A stretch of DNA of 64,000 nucleotides. Origin: Arthrobacter woluwensis (GTDB lineage Bacteria > Actinomycetota > Actinomycetes > Actinomycetales > Micrococcaceae). The position numbers and the translations under genes were made by a program. Location of the stretch: contig NZ_FNSN01000003.1 of NCBI RefSeq assembly GCF_900105345.1, positions 558,001 through 622,000 on the forward strand, in the 5' to 3' direction. Positions 1 to 9,180 of this stretch are shown piece after piece (within the stretch, counting starts at the first letter, position 1; every line of letters begins with the position of its first letter). Under the pieces are notes generated by a model. It searched no databases. It was not told the DNA's origin and saw only the letters and a program-made list of their open reading frames with translations.

Positions 1-2714
1 TGGGAGCCGGTGTGGGCGTGCGGCTCCTCCGGCTGCTCGACGACGACGCGCTTCCCCTTCGCCTTCTTCTTCGGCTTCCCGGGGCTCGCCACGGCGGTGG
101 CCGGGGCGGTCGACGCGGCGCCCGCTCCGGAGGCGGCAGGGGCGGAGACGCCCGCCGTCGCCGTGGCCAGGGCGGGAGCCGTCCCGTCGGCGTCGTCGGT
201 CGTGGCGGAGTCCTCACCGTGGTCCTGGTTCAGGCGTGCGCCTTCCACGTCGACGTCCGGAAGGTGCTTCTCCAGCCAGGCCGGCAGCCACCAGGCCCGC
301 TTGCCCAGGAGGTGCATGGCCGCGGGGATCAGGGTCATCCGGACCACGAACGCGTCCACCAGCACGCCGAATGCCAGGGAGAAGCCGAGCGGCCGGACCA
401 TCGTCAGGTGGTTGAAGATGAAGCCCGCGAACACGCTGGTCATGATGATCGCTGCGGCGGTGACCACGACGGCGGCGTGCTTGAAGCCGATCCGGACGGC
501 CGCCTTGGCCTTCGCGCCGTGGACGTAGGCCTCGCGCATGCCGGAGCCGATGAACACCTGGTAATCCATGGCCAGGCCGAACAGCACGCCGATCAGGATG
601 ATGGGCAGCATGCTCAGGATCGGACCGGGATGCGGGACGTCGAACACGGAGCCCAGCCAGCCCCATTGGTACACGGCCACGACCGCGCCGAACGAGGCGG
701 CCAGCGACAGCAGGAAGCCGGCCGTCGCCAGGACGGGTACCCAGATGGACCGGAACACCAGGAGCAGCAGGATCAGGGACAGGCCCACCACGATGCTCAG
801 GTACAGCGGCAGGGCCTCGATCAGCTTGTTCGAGACGTCGATGTTCGCGGTGGTCTGACCCGTGAGGCCGATCTTCACGCCGAGATCGCGCTGGATGTCC
901 GCTCCCTTGGCACGGATGTCCGCGACCACCTGGACGGTCTTCTCGCTCGCCGGGCCCTCGGTGGGGATCACCTGGAAGACCGCGGTCTGGCGGTCGTCGC
1001 TGAGCTTGGCGGGCACGGCCGCCACGACGCCCGGCACGGAGCGCAGGCGGTCGGCCAGGTCGAGCTGCTTGAGGGCGGCATCCTGCTCGCTGAGACCGGC
1101 CGGGAACTCGCCGACCACGACGATCGGCCCGTTCATGCCGTCCCCGAAGGACGTGCTGATGGTGGAGTACGCCTTGTAGGCGGAGGAGTCGGCGGCCTCG
1201 GAACCGCCGTCCGGCAGTGCCAGGTGCAGCTTCTGCGCGGGGAGCGCCACCACGCCCAGTACGACGACGGACACCACCACGGCTAGCCACGGCCACTTGG
1301 TGACCCACGCGCCCCAGCCGCGGGAGGCGTCGTCGTGATCGGCCAGCGGGTGCGCGGCGCTGTCCGCGGCGCGACGCCAGCCCCGCTTCGAGATGACACG
1401 CTTGCCGATCAGCCCGAGCACCGCGGGCGTCAGAGTCAGGGAGACGAGGACCGCCACGGCGACCGTGGCCGCGGCGGCCAGGCCCATGAGGCTCAGGAAC
1501 GGCAGACCGGGGACGGCGAGGGCGGCCAGGGTGATGACCACCGTGACGCCGGCGAAGAACACGGCGTTGCCGCTCGTGCCGGTCGCGCGGGCGACGGATT
1601 CCTCCATCGACATGCCGGACAGGATCTGACCCCGGTGCCGGTTGACGATGAAGAGGGAGTAGTCGATGCCGACGGCGAGGCCGAGCATGAGGGCCAGGAT
1701 CGGCGTCATGCTGTTCATCTGGATGACGCCCGAGAGCGCGATGGTGCCGCCGACGCCCACGCCCACCCCGGCGATGGCCATGAGGAGCGGAAGACCCGCG
1801 GCGATCAGGGTGCCGAGCATGATGATCAGGACCAGCACCGCCACGCAGAGACCGATGATCTCCGCGGGTCCGGCCAGGCTGCCCAGGTCTTCGGAGAGTT
1901 CCTTGCTCGGGTAGACGTTGAGGCCGGTGTTCTCCGTGGCGACCAGGCTGTTCACCACGTGGTCCCGGTCCTCGGTGGAGAGGGCGCTCAGGGAGCCCTT
2001 GAAGCTGATCTGCGCGACCGCGACGGTGTTGTCCTTCGAGACGAAGCGGATGCCCTGCGAGGCATCGGACTTCCGCTTGTTGAAGTCCAGCTCGGCCTGG
2101 TGGGCCGCGAGTTCCTTGGCCGCGGCATCGGACTTGGCACGGCCGGCGTTGTAGTCCTTCTCGGCGGCGGCGATCTGGGCGGCTGCGGCCTCGGCCTGGG
2201 CGGCGGGCACCTGCACGCCCGAGTTCTGGGCTGCGGCGGCCTGCGCCTTGGCGCTGTCCAGCTGCTTCTTGGCGTCGTCCAGCTGCTTGTTGCCGGCATC
2301 GAGCTGGGCCTTGCCGGCGTCGAGCTGCTTCTGCGCCGCGGCCAGCTTCGCCGGTGCGGCGTCCACCTCGGCCTGCGTGGTGAACGGGTCCACGCTCGAC
2401 TGGACCTGCGACGTGCCGTTGAGCTTGTCCAGGGCGTCGGAGACGGCCTTCTTCTGGTCATCCGTGAACGGCTTGCCGTCCTTGTTCTGGAAGACCACGG
2501 AGGCCGTGCCGCCGGCCGCCTCCGGGAGGGCCTGCTTGAGGTGGTCGATGACCCGCTGGGTCTCGGTCCCCGGGATCTTGAACTCGTTGGTCAGCTGCCC
2601 CTTGAACAGCGCGGCGGAGCCGCCCACGGCCAGGAGTACCACGAGCCAGAAGGAGACGACCCACCAGCGGTGCCGGTAGGAGAACTTGCCGAGCCTGTAG
2701 AGCAGGAGTGCCAT
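1..2714 (-). CDS. MMPL-family (RND) membrane exporter, C-terminus beyond window
   Basis: Inner-membrane RND-type exporter of the MMPL family, which moves lipids or hydrophobic compounds using the proton gradient. The ATG at 2714 opens a frame that stays open to base 1, about 904 codons. An N-terminal membrane segment follows the positively charged start (residues about 15-32). A periplasmic loop contains a heptad-like Ala/Lys/Gln/Leu/Asp coiled coil with repeated KQLDAG/AQLDAG units (about residues 115-200). Two blocks of hydrophobic helices follow, each with the family's GLAVGIDYS or GLAMDYQVF signature. The visible tail is Ala/Pro/Lys-rich and probably cytosolic. The TetR gene lies 109 bp upstream on the same strand, suggesting a regulator-exporter operon. 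Substrate is unknown. Only the stop lies outside the window. Confidence 0.9.
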   Translation of the reverse strand, partial: MALLLYRLGKFSYRHRWWVVSFWLVVLLAVGGSAALFKGQLTNEFKIPGTETQRVIDHLKQALPEAAGGTASVVFQNKDGKPFTDDQKKAVSDALDKLNGTSQVQSSVDPFTTQAEVDAAPAKLAAAQKQLDAGKAQLDAGNKQLDDAKKQLDSAKAQAAAAQNSGVQVPAAQAEAAAAQIAAAEKDYNAGRAKSDAAAKELAAHQAELDFNKRKSDASQGIRFVSKDNTVAVAQISFKGSLSALSTEDRDHVVNSLVATENTGLNVYPSKELSEDLGSLAGPAEIIGLCVAVLVLIIMLGTLIAAGLPLLMAIAGVGVGVGGTIALSGVIQMNSMTPILALMLGLAVGIDYSLFIVNRHRGQILSGMSMEESVARATGTSGNAVFFAGVTVVITLAALAVPGLPFLSLMGLAAAATVAVAVLVSLTLTPAVLGLIGKRVISKRGWRRAADSAAHPLADHDDASRGWGAWVTKWPWLAVVVSVVVLGVVALPAQKLHLALPDGGSEAADSSAYKAYSTISTSFGDGMNGPIVVVGEFPAGLSEQDAALKQLDLADRLRSVPGVVAAVPAKLSDDRQTAVFQVIPTEGPASEKTVQVVADIRAKGADIQRDLGVKIGLTGQTTANIDVSNKLIEALPLYLSIVVGLSLILLLLVFRSIWVPVLATAGFLLSLAASFGAVVAVYQWGWLGSVFDVPHPGPILSMLPIILIGVLFGLAMDYQVFIGSGMREAYVHGAKAKAAVRIGFKHAAVVVTAAAIIMTSVFAGFIFNHLTMVRPLGFSLAFGVLVDAFVVRMTLIPAAMHLLGKRAWWLPAWLEKHLPDVDVEGARLNQDHGEDSATTDDADGTAPALATATAGVSAPAASGAGAASTAPATAVASPGKPKKKAKGKRVVVEQPEEPHAHTGS

Positions 2715-2823
2715 GGTCTGTGCCTTTGTTGGTGCCGGTGGTGCGGGGCGGAGTGCGAGTGGACGGGAGGTCTGGGGTTCGGGGTTTCCGGGTTCCCGGG
2801 TGGGCCGGGCCGGGGCGGGCCGC

Positions 2824-3495
2824 TCAGGCGAAGCCGTTGCGGAGGTGCTGGAGGGCCTGGGTGATGAGGTTTCTGAGGACCATGCTGTCGGCATCCGTCA
2901 CCTGTCCGCTGCGAGGAGCCTCGTGTTCCAGCCAGAACTCCGTGGCGGCCTTCCCGGCGCCGATGATGGCGCCCACCATGGTTCTGACGAAGAAGGGGTC
3001 CGCTTTTGTTCCCAGACGTTCCACCGCGGCCGCGCTGAGCTTGCTGGTGGCATCATCCCAGGCCATGAGCTGCCAGCGCTGGACCTGGGGCTGATTCTCG
3101 GTCAGGAGACACATCCGCGCCATGCGGGAGAGTGATCCGGGCTCGACGAGCGCCATGACCGCGGCGATCGCGGAATCGAGGATCGTCTCGTCGGCGGGGC
3201 GCTGGCGGAACTCCCCGATGGCGCCGTCCAGGAAGTTCTGGACCGTGGCCGCCAGGGCCGCCTCGGGGCTCGGGAAGTAGTTGAAGAAGGTGCGGCGGGA
3301 GATGCCGACGGCGTCGGCCAGGTCCTCCGCCGTGAAATTGCCCAGGCCGTTCTCGGAGAGCAGGTTCACCGCGGCCTCGATGATGGCTGCGCGGGTGGCC
3401 TGCTTGTTGAGCTCGCGGCGGGAGGTCTTCTCCTCCGCGGAGCCGCCGTGGGGATGATCCGGTGGAGTTCCGTCCAGGAAAGTGGTGGAGTCCAT
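2824..3495 (-). CDS. TetR-family transcriptional regulator
   Basis: DNA-binding repressor of the TetR type. The helix-turn-helix is plain near residues 30-75 (TAEDLADAVGISRRTFFNYF), followed by an all-helical ligand/dimer domain that resembles the TetR_C_7 class. The ATG at 3495 (MDSTTF) gives 223 residues; an in-frame TTG at 3531 would put translation inside the palindromic operator candidate, so I prefer the ATG. It precedes the MMPL exporter on the same strand and likely represses itself and the exporter, as is common for TetR-transporter pairs. The ligand cannot be told from the sequence. Confidence 0.88.
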   Translation of the reverse strand: MDSTTFLDGTPPDHPHGGSAEEKTSRRELNKQATRAAIIEAAVNLLSENGLGNFTAEDLADAVGISRRTFFNYFPSPEAALAATVQNFLDGAIGEFRQRPADETILDSAIAAVMALVEPGSLSRMARMCLLTENQPQVQRWQLMAWDDATSKLSAAAVERLGTKADPFFVRTMVGAIIGAGKAATEFWLEHEAPRSGQVTDADSMVLRNLITQALQHLRNGFA

Positions 3496-3511
3496 GCTCC
3501 GATGGTACGAC

Positions 3512-3533
3512 AATTTGTGCACCCAGTGCAATT
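3512..3533. promoter_or_regulatory. Candidate TetR operator
   Basis: Imperfect inverted repeat with half-sites TTGTGCAC and GTGCAA about 17-36 bp upstream of the TetR ATG. A further half-site, GAGTGCAAAG, lies just beyond it (3542 onward). Position and symmetry suit autorepression; binding is inferred. Confidence 0.45.
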
Positions 3534-3577
3534 AGGGGACCGAGTGCAAAGTTTGGGGTGGCGCTCGGCCCGCTCGT

Positions 3578-3644
3578 GAGTCCGCTATGAAGGGGGCGAA
3601 TCCGCTGACTCGTGGAGCGGATTCACCACGTTGACAGCGGACTC
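3578..3644. repeat. Intergenic nested palindrome (family E, copy 1)
   Basis: Outer arms GAGTCCGCT / AGCGGACTC enclose an inner pair GAATCCGCT / AGCGGATTC. It lies between the divergent-side promoter of TetR and the end of the DsbA-like gene. It resembles the elements at 4553 and 45102 in having repeated CGCT half-sites around a TCGA or GCGAA core. It probably acts as a terminator for the DsbA-like gene. Confidence 0.5.
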
Positions 3645-3725
3645 AGCGCCAGGCGGCGGACCCCGGGGGCCGGTGGGGAACCCGTGGTGGAGGGCTCGGC
3701 GGACGCCCCGGTCTGAGGGCGGTGC

Positions 3726-4439
3726 TCAGTTCCCCAGAACCTGGTCCAGCGGGGACTTCAGGGTGTTGTAGTCGCTGGAGTCGACCTGCAGCAGCTGACC
3801 TTCCAAGACCAGGGACGGGGTGCCCCGCAGGCCGAGTTCCTTGGCGTCGTCGAGGTCCCGCTGGACACGGGTCGCGACGGCCGGGGAGGCGAAGTCCTTG
3901 GCGAAGCGGTCCATGTTCAGCCCGAGCTCGCGGGCGTACCCGGTGAAGGTCTCTGCCTGGCCCGACGTGGACTTGGCCCACTCGGCCTGCTTGCTGAACA
4001 CGAGGTGGCTCATCTTCTCCAGGGCGCCCTGTTCGGCTGCGGCCTCCACGGCCTTGGCCGCGAGCGGCGCGTTCTCATGCATCGGGAGCGGGAAGTTGCG
4101 TACGACGATCCGCACCTCGGACCCATACTCCTTCTTGGCGCGCTCGATCAGCGTGTCCATCTTGGCGCAATACGGGCACTGGTAGTCGGTGAAGAGGATG
4201 AGCGTGGTCCGCGGCTTCGCCGGGTTCGCGATGATCCGCGCATCCGAGGGGACGAGCTTCGCCATGAGCTCGGCCGACGGCGTGGCCGGTGCGGTGCTGC
4301 TGGGCGTGGCGCTCGCGGACGGCGCGGAGACGTCGGACGACGACGGCGCCCCGCACGCTCCCAGCGTCCCCGCGGCGACCACGAGGGCCAGGGAGGCGAG
4401 GAGGGTCTTGGCGGTCGATCCGGCCTTCTGGGTGCGCAT
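3726..4439 (-). CDS. DsbA-like thioredoxin-fold lipoprotein
   Basis: Extracytoplasmic thiol oxidoreductase, 237 residues. The signal peptide ends in a lipobox (LGAC, Cys at about residue 29), so it should be anchored to the outer face of the membrane after lipidation. A Ser/Ala/Thr/Pro-rich spacer follows. The thioredoxin fold has the active-site CPYC in the context TDYQCPYCAKM (around residues 86-94) and the cis-proline loop GTPSLVL near the C-terminus, both hallmarks of the DsbA/Thioredoxin_4 family. It would form or exchange disulfides in secreted proteins. It stands alone, flanked by palindromic elements on both sides. Confidence 0.9.
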   Translation of the reverse strand: MRTQKAGSTAKTLLASLALVVAAGTLGACGAPSSSDVSAPSASATPSSTAPATPSAELMAKLVPSDARIIANPAKPRTTLILFTDYQCPYCAKMDTLIERAKKEYGSEVRIVVRNFPLPMHENAPLAAKAVEAAAEQGALEKMSHLVFSKQAEWAKSTSGQAETFTGYARELGLNMDRFAKDFASPAVATRVQRDLDDAKELGLRGTPSLVLEGQLLQVDSSDYNTLKSPLDQVLGN

Positions 4440-4552
4440 CAGTCTTCTTCCATCGTCACGTTCGGCTTGCGTGTGAGCCTAACGAGGGCGCGGAGACGGG
4501 GCCAAGTTTCGTGAGGCGGGCCACCCGTGCGCTGCCCGTGGGCGTGGCGGCG

Positions 4553-4616
4553 AAGTCGCTATGAGGGGTTCGAGATCGCTACGGGCGACAGCGAGGTCGG
4601 GCTCTCCATAGCGAGT
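4553..4616. repeat. Intergenic palindromic element (family E, copy 2)
   Basis: Arms GTCGCTATG-GGG and CCATAGCGAG flank internal CGCT/AGCG half-sites (ATCGCTACGGGCGACAGCGA). It lies in the roughly 300-bp gap between the DsbA-like gene and the TPP riboswitch; nothing else recognisable was seen in that gap before about 4720. Confidence 0.45.
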
Positions 4617-4739
4617 TCAGCCGTCGGTGGGCGTCCCGCGATCACCCGGCCCGGGCCGACTCCCGCGGCACCCGGGGAATGTGACAGTGGGGCCTGCGCC
4701 GGCGTCGTCGTGCAGGTATAAACTGGGAGGCACAACGAA

Positions 4740-4841
4740 CGACAGGGGAGCGCCGCCACCTCAGGGTGTGTGGGCGCTGAGAGTGCGGAGCAACCGCAGA
4801 CCCTCGAACCTGATCCGGTTAGTACCGGCGATAGGGAGTCG
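4740..4841 (+). promoter_or_regulatory. TPP (THI-box) riboswitch
   Basis: Thiamine-pyrophosphate sensing leader RNA. The conserved GGGGAGC start, the pyrimidine-sensor loop with GCTGAGAG, and the pyrophosphate-sensor strand ACCTGATCCGG followed by TAGTACCGGCGATAGGGAG are all present in order. It ends about 58 bases before the ykoE start, so it probably hides the ribosome site when TPP is abundant. Confidence 0.96.
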
Positions 4842-4898
4842 AGCATCTCAGAACGTGCCTCCGGGCACCTCCCCTCCTGTAATCCCAGGAGGATGACA

Positions 4899-5513
4899 AT
4901 GACTACTCAGGCTGTTGCCCAGCGTCGTGGCTGGCGCGTGGTGGACATCGTGGTGGCGGCGCTGATCGCCGTCGCCGGTGGCGTGCTGTTCTGGGCGTGG
5001 TCCCAGGGCGCGAACCTGATCACCCCGCTGACCGCCGCCTACGCTCCGCTCTCGGGCCTCTACGCCGGCGGCTGGATGATCCCGGCCGTGCTCGGCGCGC
5101 TCATCATCCGCAAGCCAGGCGCCGCCATCTTCTGCGAGGCGGTCGCCGCGAGCGGTGAGCTCATCATGGGTTCGCAGTACGGCCTCACCGTGCTGATCTC
5201 CGGGCTGCTGCAGGGCCTCGGCGCGGAGCTGATCTTCGCCGCCTTCCTCTACCGGAAGTTCAACCTGCCCACCGCGCTCCTGGCCGGGGCGGCATCCGGG
5301 CTCTTCTGCGGCCTCAACGACAGCTTCCTGCCCTGGGGCTGGAACATCGCCTACGACGGCACCGCCAAGTTCCTCTACATCCTCTTCTGCGTCATCTCCG
5401 GCGCCGTGATCGCGGGCGCGCTGTCCTGGGTGGCTACGCGTGGCCTGGCCCGGACCGGCGCCCTCTCCTCCTTCGCCTCCCGCAAGGCCGGTACCGAGCC
5501 GGTCTTCGGCTGA
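4899..5513 (+). CDS. ykoE: ECF transporter S component for HMP/thiamine (YkoE)
   Basis: Membrane substrate-capture subunit (204 residues) of an ECF importer for the thiamine pyrimidine precursor hydroxymethylpyrimidine or thiamine. Five to six hydrophobic helices with the YkoE-type patterns YAPLSGLYAGGW, GSQYGL and GLNDSFLPWGW. Two in-frame ATGs occur (4893 and 4899); only 4899 sits six bases after the AGGAGG at 4887-4892, which decides the start. The TPP riboswitch directly upstream assigns the operon to thiamine supply. The ATPase (ykoD) and the T component (ykoC) follow with minimal spacing. Confidence 0.93.
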   Translation: MTTQAVAQRRGWRVVDIVVAALIAVAGGVLFWAWSQGANLITPLTAAYAPLSGLYAGGWMIPAVLGALIIRKPGAAIFCEAVAASGELIMGSQYGLTVLISGLLQGLGAELIFAAFLYRKFNLPTALLAGAASGLFCGLNDSFLPWGWNIAYDGTAKFLYILFCVISGAVIAGALSWVATRGLARTGALSSFASRKAGTEPVFG

Positions 5514-5515
5514 TC

Positions 5516-7189
5516 GTGGGCGGATTCGCCGGCGCCGTTCAGCCGGCCCGGGTCACGGCACGAGACTGGGGCTGGCGTCACGGCGGCCGCAGCCGCGCCG
5601 CCGTGGCAGGGCTCGACCTGGACCTGGAACCCGGGGAGAAGGTCCTCCTGCTGGGTCCGTCCGGTGCGGGGAAATCGACGCTGCTGCACGCCCTGGCCGG
5701 AGTCCTCGGCTCCGCGGAGGACGACGACGCCGACGAGTCGGGCACGCTGCTGATCGACGGCCGTGCGCCCCGGGACGCCCGGGGCCGGGCCGGGCTAGTT
5801 CAGCAGGATCCGGAGACGCAGGTGGTGCTCGGCCGCGTGGGTGACGACGTCGCCTTCGGCGCGGAGAACCTCGCCGTGCCGCCCTCCGAGATCTGGTCTC
5901 GGGTGCGCCAGGCCCTGCACGACGTCGGCCTCGGGTTCCTGCCCCTCGACCACCCCACCCATGCCCTGTCCGGTGGGCAGAAGCAGCGTCTGGCACTCGC
6001 CGGGGTGCTCGCGATGCGTCCCGGGCTGGTGCTGCTCGATGAGCCCACGGCCAACCTGGACCCCGACGGCGTGCTCGAGGTCCGCGACGCCGTGATCCGA
6101 GCGGTCACCGCTTCCGGCGCGACGCTCCTGGTGGTGGAGCACCGCGTGGAGGTGTGGAAGGACTCGGTGGACCGCGTGGTAGTCCTGGGCGCGGGAGTCG
6201 ACGGGCCGTCTGGCGTGGTCGCGTCCGGTGATCCTGACGCCGTCCTCGACGCCCAGGGTGAGGCTCTGGCCGCCCAGGGGGTCTGGATCCCGGGTCGCGT
6301 GCCCGTGCTGGCGGGCTCCGGCCGCGTCCTGCCCGGGGACGCCGCGGGCAGGACAGGAGATCGTCCCATCGGCCGTCCGAGTGCTCGTTCCGTGGGGGCG
6401 CTTGCCGATGCCTCGCCTCCCGGTGCTGTCCTCCTGGAAGCCCGGGACCTGGCCGTGAGCCGGGCTTCAGCATCCCGCCGGGGATTCGCACCCCGGAAGT
6501 CCGTCCCCGTGCTGAGCGGGGTGGACCTGGAGTTGCGGGCCGGCAGCGCGCTGTCGGTGACCGGCCCCAACGGCGTGGGCAAATCGACCCTGGCCCTCAC
6601 CCTGGCGGGGCTGCTCGCCCCGGCCGGGGGCGCCGTCGTCGGCTCGTCCGAACTGCTCGCCGCTGGCGCTGCCGTGCCTCGGCACCCGGAACCGTACCGC
6701 TGGAAGGCCAAGGAACTGATCACGCGGATCGGCACGGTGTTCCAGGAACCCGAGCACCAGTTCGTGACCGGCAGTGTGCTGGACGAGCTGCGCTTCGGGC
6801 CACGGCAGCTGGGCCGCGGCGAGGAACGCGTGGACGAGCTGCTGCACCGCCTGAGGCTCGACGGCCTGGCCGACGCCAACCCGTACACGCTGTCCGGAGG
6901 CGAGAAGCGGCGGCTGTCCGTCGCGACGGTGCTCGCCGCCCATCCCCGACTGCTGATCCTGGACGAGCCCACCTTCGGGCAGGACGCCCGTACCTGGGCT
7001 GAGCTGGGCTCACTGCTTCTTGAACTGCTCGACGAGGGCGTCTCACTCCTCTCCGTCACGCACGACGCCGACTTCACGCGAGCCCTCGGCGCCACGGAGC
7101 TGGTGCTCGGGGGAGCGCCGGGGCCGGAGCTGGCGGGCGCGGCCGCCGTCGTGCGGACCGGAGACGAACCCGGGAAGGGGGACGTATGA
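5516..7189 (+). CDS. ykoD: Double-domain ECF ABC ATPase (YkoD)
   Basis: Cytosolic energising subunit of the YkoEDC importer, 557 residues, with two complete nucleotide-binding domains in one chain. Domain 1 has Walker A GPSGAGKST (about residue 46), signature LSGGQKQR and Walker B LVLLDEPT. Domain 2 has GPNGVGKST (about residue 350), LSGGEKRR and LLILDEPT. A Pro/Gly/Arg-rich linker of roughly 70 residues joins them. It begins with GTG two bases after the ykoE stop and overlaps the ykoC start in an ATGA, so the three proteins are translationally coupled. Confidence 0.94.
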   Translation: MGGFAGAVQPARVTARDWGWRHGGRSRAAVAGLDLDLEPGEKVLLLGPSGAGKSTLLHALAGVLGSAEDDDADESGTLLIDGRAPRDARGRAGLVQQDPETQVVLGRVGDDVAFGAENLAVPPSEIWSRVRQALHDVGLGFLPLDHPTHALSGGQKQRLALAGVLAMRPGLVLLDEPTANLDPDGVLEVRDAVIRAVTASGATLLVVEHRVEVWKDSVDRVVVLGAGVDGPSGVVASGDPDAVLDAQGEALAAQGVWIPGRVPVLAGSGRVLPGDAAGRTGDRPIGRPSARSVGALADASPPGAVLLEARDLAVSRASASRRGFAPRKSVPVLSGVDLELRAGSALSVTGPNGVGKSTLALTLAGLLAPAGGAVVGSSELLAAGAAVPRHPEPYRWKAKELITRIGTVFQEPEHQFVTGSVLDELRFGPRQLGRGEERVDELLHRLRLDGLADANPYTLSGGEKRRLSVATVLAAHPRLLILDEPTFGQDARTWAELGSLLLELLDEGVSLLSVTHDADFTRALGATELVLGGAPGPELAGAAAVVRTGDEPGKGDV

Positions 7190-8007
7190 GCATCGTGACC
7201 GACGACCGTGCCGTCATCGACCCGTACGCGGCGTCCCGCGCCGAGCTTCCGCTTCTGGGGCGTGCGAACCCGTTGTCCAAGTTCGGCGCCCTGGCGATCA
7301 TCACCGTCGCACTCGTGTGGTCGATCGACTGGCTGTCGGCCGGGATCGCGGTGTTCTGCGAGCTCCTCGTGCTTCCGCTGGCGGGCCTGAACCTCCGCCT
7401 GCTGTGGACCAGGGCGTGGCCGCTCGTGGCCGCGGCCGTCCTGGGAGGCTGGAGCACAGCGGTGCTCGCCCCGGACAAGGGGCCGCTCATCTTCAGTGTC
7501 GGGATCTGGACCATGGGTGAACATTCCCTGCTCCTGGGCGTCGGGTTCTTCCTGCGTGGACTGGCGATCGCGTTGCCGGCGGTCATCGTCATGGCGTGCA
7601 CCGAGCCGACCGATCTGGCCGACGCCCTGGCGCAGCTGGCGCGTCTCCCGCACCGTTTCGTCCTGGGCACCCTCGCGGCGCTCCGCCTGGTGGGGCTCAT
7701 GGTGGCCGAGTGGCAGACCATCGGCATGGCTCGCCGGGCACGCGGGGTCGGCGCTTCCGGGAACGTCCTGTCCGGACTTGCCGCGAAGCTGGGCCAGAGT
7801 TTCGGGCTGCTCGTCCAGTCGATCCGCCGCGCTTCCCGTCTGGCCGTGACCATGGAGGCCCGGGGCTTCGGCGCGGGACCACGAACCTGGGCCCGGCCGT
7901 CCCGGCTGTCCGCCGTCGACGCCTGGGTGGTGCTGGGTGCTCTGGTCATCGCGGGCGTGGCCGTGGGGACCTCGGTCCTGCTGGGCGTCTGGCACGTGGT
8001 GTACTGA
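7186..8007 (+). CDS. ykoC: ECF transporter T component (YkoC)
   Basis: Membrane scaffold subunit (273 residues) coupling the S component to the ATPase. It has several hydrophobic helices and the two EcfT coupling motifs rich in Ala/Arg/Gly: ARRARGVG near residue 183 and AVTMEARGFGAG near residue 220. Start ATG overlaps the ykoD stop (ATGA). It is the last gene of the riboswitch-led operon; a palindromic repeat begins 28 bp downstream. Confidence 0.93.
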   Translation: MSIVTDDRAVIDPYAASRAELPLLGRANPLSKFGALAIITVALVWSIDWLSAGIAVFCELLVLPLAGLNLRLLWTRAWPLVAAAVLGGWSTAVLAPDKGPLIFSVGIWTMGEHSLLLGVGFFLRGLAIALPAVIVMACTEPTDLADALAQLARLPHRFVLGTLAALRLVGLMVAEWQTIGMARRARGVGASGNVLSGLAAKLGQSFGLLVQSIRRASRLAVTMEARGFGAGPRTWARPSRLSAVDAWVVLGALVIAGVAVGTSVLLGVWHVVY

Positions 8008-8034
8008 CGTGGCCGACGGCTGCCGGATGGGCGG

Positions 8035-8104
8035 CGAGTTCGGGGGTTCGTTCCGAGACCGCCGGTTGCAGCCGGTGTTTTCGGCATGAACCCCCGAACC
8101 CGGC
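8035..8104 (-). repeat. 70-bp palindromic repeat, family A (copy 1, reverse orientation)
   Basis: Outer arms GAGTTCGGGGGTTCG and GAACCCCCGAACCCGG. The interior, read on the minus strand, matches the other copies: TGCCGAAAACACCGGCTGCA then ACC. Copies 2 and 3 share the interior, so this is a dispersed sequence family and not merely a chance hairpin. It lies after ykoC and at the 3' end of the DUF559 gene. Confidence 0.8.
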
Positions 8105-8120
8105 GCGAAGGACCGCCGGC

Positions 8121-9068
8121 TCATCGGCTCCTCCTCAGGCCGGCCAGAATCCGATGCTTGAGGGCGGACTCGTCCTGCAAGTCGCGCCAGGAGATCCGGA
8201 TGAAGGACCAGCCGTGCTCCATCAAGAGCTTCTCGCGCTGCCGCTCCTCCACGAGCGCCTGATCCGCCGGCTTGAAGTCGAAGTACTTGGAACTGCCGTC
8301 GAACTCCAGAGCGAGTTTCTCCTGTTCCCACCCGAAGTCCAGGCGACGGATTCCGCGGGCGGTCCACACCTCCAGCTGAGGCGTGGGCTGTTCGATGTTC
8401 ATTCGCGCGACGGCCACTCGGGTGCAGCTCTCGCCGGGTGACTCGCTTCGGGCATCCGCGCCGTCCAGGACTCTCCGGAGCTGGATCACGCCCCGGTGGC
8501 CCACCAACTGACGCGTCGCGTCCAGCACATCCTGTGCGCGCACTCCGGATCGCAGCGCTTGGTCCATGACAACCATTCCTCCGCTGAAGGTGAGGGACCG
8601 CGCGCAGTCCACCGCGGTCCGGCAGGCCGTCGTCACCACGACGCCGGACATCACCTCGGTCTGGTCCACCGGAAGCGGCGCGGTGTGCGCCACGACGTCG
8701 GGCGCATGCTGTCCCTGACCCGGGCGCGTTGAACTCGTCACGTGAATCCGTGGCTCCGCATGGAGGACCGCCCATCCCCTGAGCCGCGCCGCGGTGGCGT
8801 GACTGTAGGCATACCGGCCCGGTGATGCCTGGACCGCCACGTGGGCGTGCGCGAGGATCCGCAGCGTGTCCCGTTCCCAGGGTTTCCGCTGCTCCCAGGC
8901 GGCGCGGGGGTAATAGCACCCTCTCCTGAGCCGTTGAAGATGCCCGGTTCGGTGCAGCCACCGGATGCTCTCGTGTCCCACCCCGGAGTCCAGCAGCTGA
9001 CGGGTGCGCCAGAAGCGCGGAGCGCTGGTCTCGAGGTGTTCGAGGAATTGCCCGGTGACGGTTTTCAT
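8121..9068 (-). CDS. AbiEi-like / DUF559 (Vsr-type nuclease fold) protein
   Basis: A 315-residue protein of a class common in Actinobacteria. The N-terminus resembles the AbiEi antitoxin winged helix (LLDSGVGHESIRWLHRTG, then RLRRGCYYP). The C-terminus carries the DUF559/MTES-type endonuclease fold, with the acidic strand LALEFDGSSKYFD and the motif EERQREKLLMEHGWSFIRI followed by SW. Start ATG 9068; longer in-frame readings run into the repeat at 9181. No partner toxin gene is adjacent. It is bracketed by two copies of the family A palindrome in opposite orientation, 16 bp from its stop and about 110 bp before its start. Biochemical role is unknown. Confidence 0.8.
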   Translation of the reverse strand: MKTVTGQFLEHLETSAPRFWRTRQLLDSGVGHESIRWLHRTGHLQRLRRGCYYPRAAWEQRKPWERDTLRILAHAHVAVQASPGRYAYSHATAARLRGWAVLHAEPRIHVTSSTRPGQGQHAPDVVAHTAPLPVDQTEVMSGVVVTTACRTAVDCARSLTFSGGMVVMDQALRSGVRAQDVLDATRQLVGHRGVIQLRRVLDGADARSESPGESCTRVAVARMNIEQPTPQLEVWTARGIRRLDFGWEQEKLALEFDGSSKYFDFKPADQALVEERQREKLLMEHGWSFIRISWRDLQDESALKHRILAGLRRSR

Positions 9069-9180
9069 GTGTGAAGTCTCGTCTGGAATCCGGGGATGGA
9101 AGAGGGGTCTCCTGGCATATGTGGACAAGGGAACGGGTCCGGAGGTGTGGGCGCCGTGGACCCGGAATCCTGATCCGCGC

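Noticed and set aside
8121..9068. Complete AbiE toxin-antitoxin pair
   Set aside because: No AbiEii nucleotidyltransferase toxin gene adjoins the AbiEi-like domain; the C-terminal half is DUF559 instead.
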